A DNA stretch of 64,000 bases from Tomocerus qinae. Its lineage: Eukaryota > Arthropoda > Collembola > Entomobryomorpha > Tomoceridae. The stretch spans positions 18,887,013-18,951,012 of the forward strand of contig CM034547.1 in NCBI GenBank assembly GCA_020055645.1, in the 5' to 3' direction. The first letter of the stretch is position 1. Each line of letters opens with the position of its first letter. The translations under genes were made by a program, and so were the position numbers. Positions 52,587-64,000 of the stretch are shown here, one piece after another. The notes under the pieces are model-generated. The model did not search any database. It was not told the origin of the DNA and saw only the letters and a program-made list of their open reading frames with translations.

Positions 52587-54450
52587 ATGTTAGAGACTCA
52601 AAACGACACCGAAGCCAAGAATGACTTTAAACGACTAGAACAAAAAAACATTTTACAGAAGACAGTAGCCCAAAATCATTCTCAAACAGATTTGGAAATT
52701 ATTGACGATATGGGCAAAGACGAAAAAATATTATGCTTCGACGTAGGACATTTGTCAGCGAAAGTGCAATTTATCCTTTGCTCCATTGGAGTATTTGTAT
52801 TCTTTGTTTTGTATGGCTATATGCAGGTAATCATGAAGTGTTTGTTTACTGTTAACAAATTAATGGCAATAAGGCCATAATATTTTTTTATGTTTATGAC
52901 ACATTTTCTTTGATTTGTAATTTAGAAAGTTCATTATTAATGAAAACGATTTACATTTTTTGATACAGGAACTTATTTTTACACTAGAAGCTTTTAAACC
53001 TTACGGATGGTATTTAACACTCATTCAATTCTGTTACTACGCTATCTTTGGATTGTTCGAGACTACAATTAGGAACGACAAAATAAGGAGGTAATTTGTT
53101 ATTTTGGGGTTGATGAGTGAGTGCAAATTTAAAACTATTTTAACGATTGTTTGGTGATTCTGCTTTAGGATTCCATTCAAAGTGTACTTGTTTCTAGCAT
53201 GTCTAACTGTGGGCACAATGGGATTTTCCAATGCATCATTGGGGCATTTGAACTATCCTACACAGGTCATTTTTAAGTGCTGCAAACTTATACCAGTGTT
53301 GGTCGGTTCAGTTATTATCCAAGGGAAGAAGTATAACAATCTTGACTATTTGGCGTCTCTGATGATGTGCATAGGACTCATTTGGTTTATTTTAGCTGAT
53401 AGCAAACTTTCGCCTATATTTGATACAATTGGTAATTTTTATATATTTTACATTAATTCTAAATTAAATACTAATATTGCTTAAAGAAGGGCAGCACCTA
53501 AAAATGTATTTAATGGATGTTCATTAAGACTAGATTTATTTGTCTGACAATGAAAAACTTAATTAAATATTGAATTGTAATGTAGTGTATTGGTTACCTA
53601 TAACATGAAAATAGACCTTGTTTTGTTGTCCATATTGCCATAAATGCCTGCACTTATTGCCCAAATAAATATTTGGGGATTGTATTTGTGTTGTATAATA
53701 TACATAATTAAAATTACTAATTTGCATTATTTGCACAGGGCTGGTGATGATAAGCGCTGCCCTTCTATGTGATGCTGTTATTGGAAATGTTCAAGAAAAA
53801 ACAATGAAAAAGCACGGTGCTTCAAATGCTGAAGTTGTTCTGTACTCGTATGGAATTGGTATCGTCTACATCTTATTTTATGAGTTGGTCTCTGGAGACT
53901 TTCTTCCTGCTTTTGATGTGTGTTTAAAAGTAAGGATAAAGTCTTGGTACTCTAAGCTTGAATTGTTTTGCAAATATATTTTAAATACTGCGCGTTTACA
54001 AGTATTGACATTTATTGAATATTTGCAGTATCCTATTGAAACTTATGGATATGCTGCTATATTTTCCGTGACTGGGTACATAGGAATTCAAATTGTTCTT
54101 CAACTGGTCAAAACTGGAGGTGCCTTCGCTGCTGTGACTGTAACGACATGCAGAAAAGCTGTATCAATTATATTGTCTTTTTTAGCGTTTCAAAAACCAT
54201 TCACATTCCAGTGAGTTGATAATAGCTAAAAGTAGTATTTCACACTTAAAAAATGTTATTTCAATTTCCCTTTTGATCAAATGATTTTTTCATTTACAGA
54301 TATCTGTTTTCCGGTATGCTAGTCGTCTTTGGAATATATTTAAATTTGTACTCCAAGAAAAATCCAAATTTTTCCATCATTGAGTTTCTAAAAAATATTC
54401 GATTGAAACCATATTACCAGCAGTACAAACGATTTGTTCAAGAGGTTTAA
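52587..54450 (+). CDS. Papst2: PAPS transporter, SLC35B3/PAPST2 type
   Basis: Golgi nucleotide-sugar-type carrier importing PAPS, the sulfate donor for glycan and protein sulfation. Exons: 52587-52826, 52969-53090, 53169-53431, 53739-53929, 54029-54210, 54300-54450; 382 residues. It has a polar N-terminal tail (about 55 residues), then about ten hydrophobic segments. Family landmarks: FVLYGYMQE in helix 1, GHLNYPTQVIFK, the KLIPV segment, GLVMISAALLCDAVIGNVQEK, VTTCRKAVSI and LNLYSKKNP at the end. These fit SLC35B3 rather than SLC35B2 (Slalom), a distinction made from memory. Splice phases all agree. The start is the ATG at 52587; no upstream in-frame ATG is visible. Confidence 0.92.
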
Positions 54451-57079
<2,629 letters not shown>

Positions 57080-58035
57080 CCTAAGGTTATGCATTTACGT
57101 TATAAAATTAAAGTCGCCTAACCCTAACCGCCTTTAGCCCTGAGTGTAAGTGTAAATAAATTCCCAATACCGAAAGGACGTTTTAAACAAAATATAAATT
57201 TGATCATGCTTACAAAACGTCGATGTATTGAAATGTGATCGTAATGTCAATGTCTGTCTATTATGTCTGACTTTAACTCAATTTTCGTCTCAAAAACGTC
57301 TCAAATCACAGCCGTCGCAGTCACACAGGTTATTAGCCAAATAGTATTATCATCAATAATTCATCAATTTCAATAGACCAAGACCAGACAGAATAACAAG
57401 AGATAAGATGGGACGTGGCTTGTGACTACGATGATGTGAATGTGACGAAATGACGATGTATGTAAGTATGAAATGAAAGTGACAATGAGTATGAGAATTT
57501 GAGAAGTATAATGGAGTAATGAAATGATAGTATGGAAATAGAACCACCTTTTTTACCTTGTGCTACGTACTTTATAGATAGGTATGACTCATGCACTAAG
57601 CGGTAAATTTAAGTACTGGAAATTTAATTGTAACTCCAGTCAGCTTTAGCACAAGAGCACAACAGTAAGTTCAAGTAAGTTGTACAGTTGTAGTCAAACA
57701 AAAACTGTTAACTGGTGACGGGCGACATTTTAGTAAACAAGACAGACAGCTTACATTAGCCATCAGGTTGTCAGTTACATTTGACACTGGTCAATCATTA
57801 CAGATATTAGTTTTAACTTTCAACTCAACAACTGTTTAGTATACAACAAAATAGTCAGTTTATTTGATTTGTGTAAATCGTTAAATGAAATAACGCCCCA
57901 AAGGAAAGTTCAAGCAAATCTTTCTATACATTATACAATACATTCAGCAACCGTCCAGTCACCACAGTCACCAGTCCAGTGAAGATACTTCAGCTTCAGC
58001 TGAATTTTGGCACTTAGCAAAATATACAATAAAAC
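57080..58035. other. intergenic, between the two penta-EF-hand genes
   Basis: Poly(A) signal of the first gene near 57155, then a purine-rich atga/gtga simple-sequence stretch at about 57400-57540. The last part should hold the PDCD6 promoter and 5' untranslated region. Confidence 0.5.
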
Positions 58036-61241
<3,206 letters not shown>

Positions 61242-64000
61242 ACTCCGAACGAACATCCAGGCAAACACAAAGATTTACGAGATAATGTAACATAGTTCAC
61301 AATTATATTTTCTGATTATTTGTTGTAATCTGTCCTCTGTCCTATTTTATACGCTTCCATTATGTAAACTTCCATGTTCTATAATTTATTAAGCAGCAAT
61401 TTTCAAGATTGTTGGTGCGTTGAATTATAAAGTCTACAGTCCATTGGGTAAACAAGAATAATTTACGAATCGACTATTACAGTTAGCTCATCAACGATTT
61501 GATCATTAAAATGATCGTTAAAGTACACTCGATATTACAAAAATAGTGTTGCATCCTGTATCAGAAAAAATGTGTTGACATTAAAGGATTCAAAAAAAGT
61601 GAAATTATAAATTGGAAAATTTTTCAATAGTTTTTTTGAAACCCTTAATGTAAATTTATTTTAATCTAAGTTATTTCTCAAGCGTAACTTTGGACGGTCT
61701 TTTGAATGAGGTATATAGCACTTGCCTGACTTGTCTATACTACTTAGTACTTACCGACGATAAGGTAATGTTTTTCCGATTCAGGGGCGCCTTAAGATTT
61801 GCTGTCATTAAAACTTATTACATCCTCTTCTCTGTAAATAACAGTCAGAAATCCAATATTTAATAGAGGCCAGCCATTTTAAATGTTTCTAGTAGAATAT
61901 TATTTGCAAGTTATTGCTTTTGACATTTGGGTTATGTTCATTTTTTCAAACAAAATTGTTACAAAGTTTTATAGAATACCTAGATTACTTATAATGAAAA
62001 AGCTATTTGGATTAATTACGACATCCACGTATGCAAATGTGTAAACACACTGATGACCAATAAGAATACAGACCGATATTATGAATGTGGAATAAGTGTG
62101 TGTAAAGTAAAACGGGTTTTCTAACCTCCTCTGTCTTAAGTACACGCATGTATAGTTGTATAGATTGTTTTGTTTGATAGTATTTATTTCCTGCCTAGTA
62201 GATGTCAGATACCATTTTTTTGTTTCTCTTTTTGAATGTCAATGCATTGCATTCCAGAGCCGTAATTGGTAATTAAAAATTGAAATGGTTATCTTTAATT
62301 AGTGTAGATTGTGAAGACTATTATAGTTTTGAACTTTTGTTTCGCGTTTTCGCTATTTCTATGAAATCAAAATGGTTTCTGGAATTTCGTGACTTATTAT
62401 TTGTGTGTAGTGTAGCTATGTAGCCTATTAAATACCAGCAATAGATTAGTGCATGTAAATTTATAACAATTTTCTCAAAATTTCCAAGTTTGCAGACAAT
62501 TCTATTAACTAATAATAAGCGTCGTTATCATTGTTGTATTGTTCGAACGTGTTCTACTAAAGTGAGTGTAACTATCACTTTACAAATTTTGGAATGCTCT
62601 ACGTTCTACTAGAGTTCGTCAAAAGGTGTTTTCTGATGTACATTTATATAATACGATTATGATAATTGATAGAGATTTATGGGTGTATAAGTACCAGTCC
62701 CACTTTCAAAAATACTATTATACATGTAGCAGGGGTCTACTATAACTATAACAAATGTTTGTACTTGCTTTGTACTATATTATGTGCACACAACACAGCC
62801 ATTGTCGGTTTAAAAAAAACCCATCCCATAACTGACCTTACTGTTTTCAAATAATAATGACTGTGACGAGTAAAACCTTTTAACATGAAGGATAATAAAA
62901 TTTAGCATTTACATGTAAACAATTCATAGTCGTAAGCGATAACATTGGTACACATATTAACGCTCATAACTTTGTGTAAGTCTAAGCTTGTATTAATCAA
63001 TTTACGTTATATTTTCCTCTACAGTTTCAGATTAGGAAGATTATCAATATCATACTTAATAGCCATTTTGTGAAGGAAACTTTTAAAATTAAACATGAAC
63101 AATCATTCAAGTGATTATGAAGAGGATAACTAACTAACTTTTTTATCAATATAATATTCATAAGTGGTTAGTAAATATTATAAATACATTTACCAATCCA
63201 ACTTCATTATAATTTGAAAAACAATTGTGAAATGCGTAATAAAAGTTTGCCAAATAGATTGTACTATAAAATACAATTGTAATTCAGTCTGATCTAACAT
63301 ACTCTGTAACTCCTAACTTACGAACTGATTTTTTTGAACAAAAGTAGGGATTGTACGAGCAGTCGTAGTTTTTTTCGTGTATTCTATCAACCTAACATGT
63401 CAATTGCTAATACCTTGAATTGTAATTAAATATAATTGTGTGTTTATGTAGTTTTGAAAAACATTTATACATTAATGTATCTGAATCGAATTCCTGTACC
63501 TGGTCTACACATTTCTACGAAAATAATATTCTATATGTTGTCTATTAGTTGTAGTATATTATATTTATAAGTATCATCTAATGTGTATTTATAAGGTATT
63601 TGTTTTCTTTCATTATGTAATCTATTATATCTATGTAGCTATACAATACCTATTTCCTATGCTACATAGCATAATAAAAGTAATTCATGTACCTATGTAC
63701 CTATTTGCATTCAGATAGCAGCGATTTACATGGTCGCCCGCTAAGATGCTTGTGTTTTGGGAACTTCATAATATACCATTAATTGATCAATAATGGATCA
63801 TAGCAATTAAATAAATAAACTACAAATGATCAAAAAAGGTTTGTAGATAGGTTACGATGTTTTCATTGGTTGCATTTTCATATTTGTAGGTATTCCAAAA
63901 TAATGATTTTTGCAAGCGCCACGACTCATAATAAATAAACATAAATGAATTATGGCCATATGAACGGCAATTATTGGCCTACACACTAAATGCTTAACTA
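61242..64000. other. gene-free 3' region
   Basis: PDCD6 3' untranslated sequence and then AT-rich DNA to the window edge. Only short unrecognised frames; no RNA gene or clear inverted repeat seen. Confidence 0.5.

Overview
The window is nuclear DNA from an animal, almost certainly an arthropod and most likely an insect. The evidence is AT-rich sequence, genes split by short GT-AG introns, and insect-type gene families: Tret1-like sugar transporters, a White-type ABCG transporter, Rop/Munc18, a metazoan beta-carbonic anhydrase and PDCD6/ALG-2. I cannot name the species. I saw no bacterial, organellar or viral genes, no tRNA or rRNA and no CRISPR array. All exon-intron structures below were built by hand from splice sites, reading phase and family motifs. 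Every one of the fourteen models closes in frame from ATG to stop.

Layout. 1-4.4 kb is gene-free. 4.4-17.2 kb holds three tandem sugar-porter genes (+); the middle one has lost most family signature motifs. 17.6-20.8 kb holds a White-like ABCG half-transporter (-), convergent with the third sugar porter. 22.6-23.3 kb holds a small secreted cysteine-rich protein with three ricin-B-like (beta-trefoil) repeats (+). 24.4-27.1 kb is the chromatin protein DEK (+). 30.5-34.1 kb is a Sec1/Munc18 (Rop-type) gene (-). 37.5-38.9 kb is a short-chain dehydrogenase with a fungal polyol-dehydrogenase-like C-terminus (+). 40.3-41.9 kb is beta-carbonic anhydrase (-). 43.2-44.9 kb is a SPEF1/CLAMP-type calponin-homology protein (-). 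46.4-49.0 kb is a probably mitochondrial quinone-oxidoreductase-like MDR enzyme (-). 49.8-51.1 kb is a repeat block. 52.6-54.5 kb is a PAPS transporter of the SLC35B3 type (+). 55.6-61.2 kb holds two tandem penta-EF-hand genes (+), the second being PDCD6/ALG-2. The remainder to 64 kb is gene-free.

Relations. There is no operon-like logic, but two local tandem duplications stand out: the three sugar porters, which share exon lengths such as a 205-bp exon, and the two penta-EF-hand genes, which share intron sites. Non-coding DNA holds several different foldback or MITE-like elements (39.3, 50.8, 58.1, 59.0 and 60.7 kb, plus a perfect-core hairpin at 1.8 kb). Three of them sit in introns of the PDCD6 gene. 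The observations most worth a second look are the motif-stripped middle transporter, the secreted eight-cysteine trefoil-like protein, the divergent Rop-like gene, the possibly fungal-type dehydrogenase and the large foldback element at 59.0-59.5 kb.
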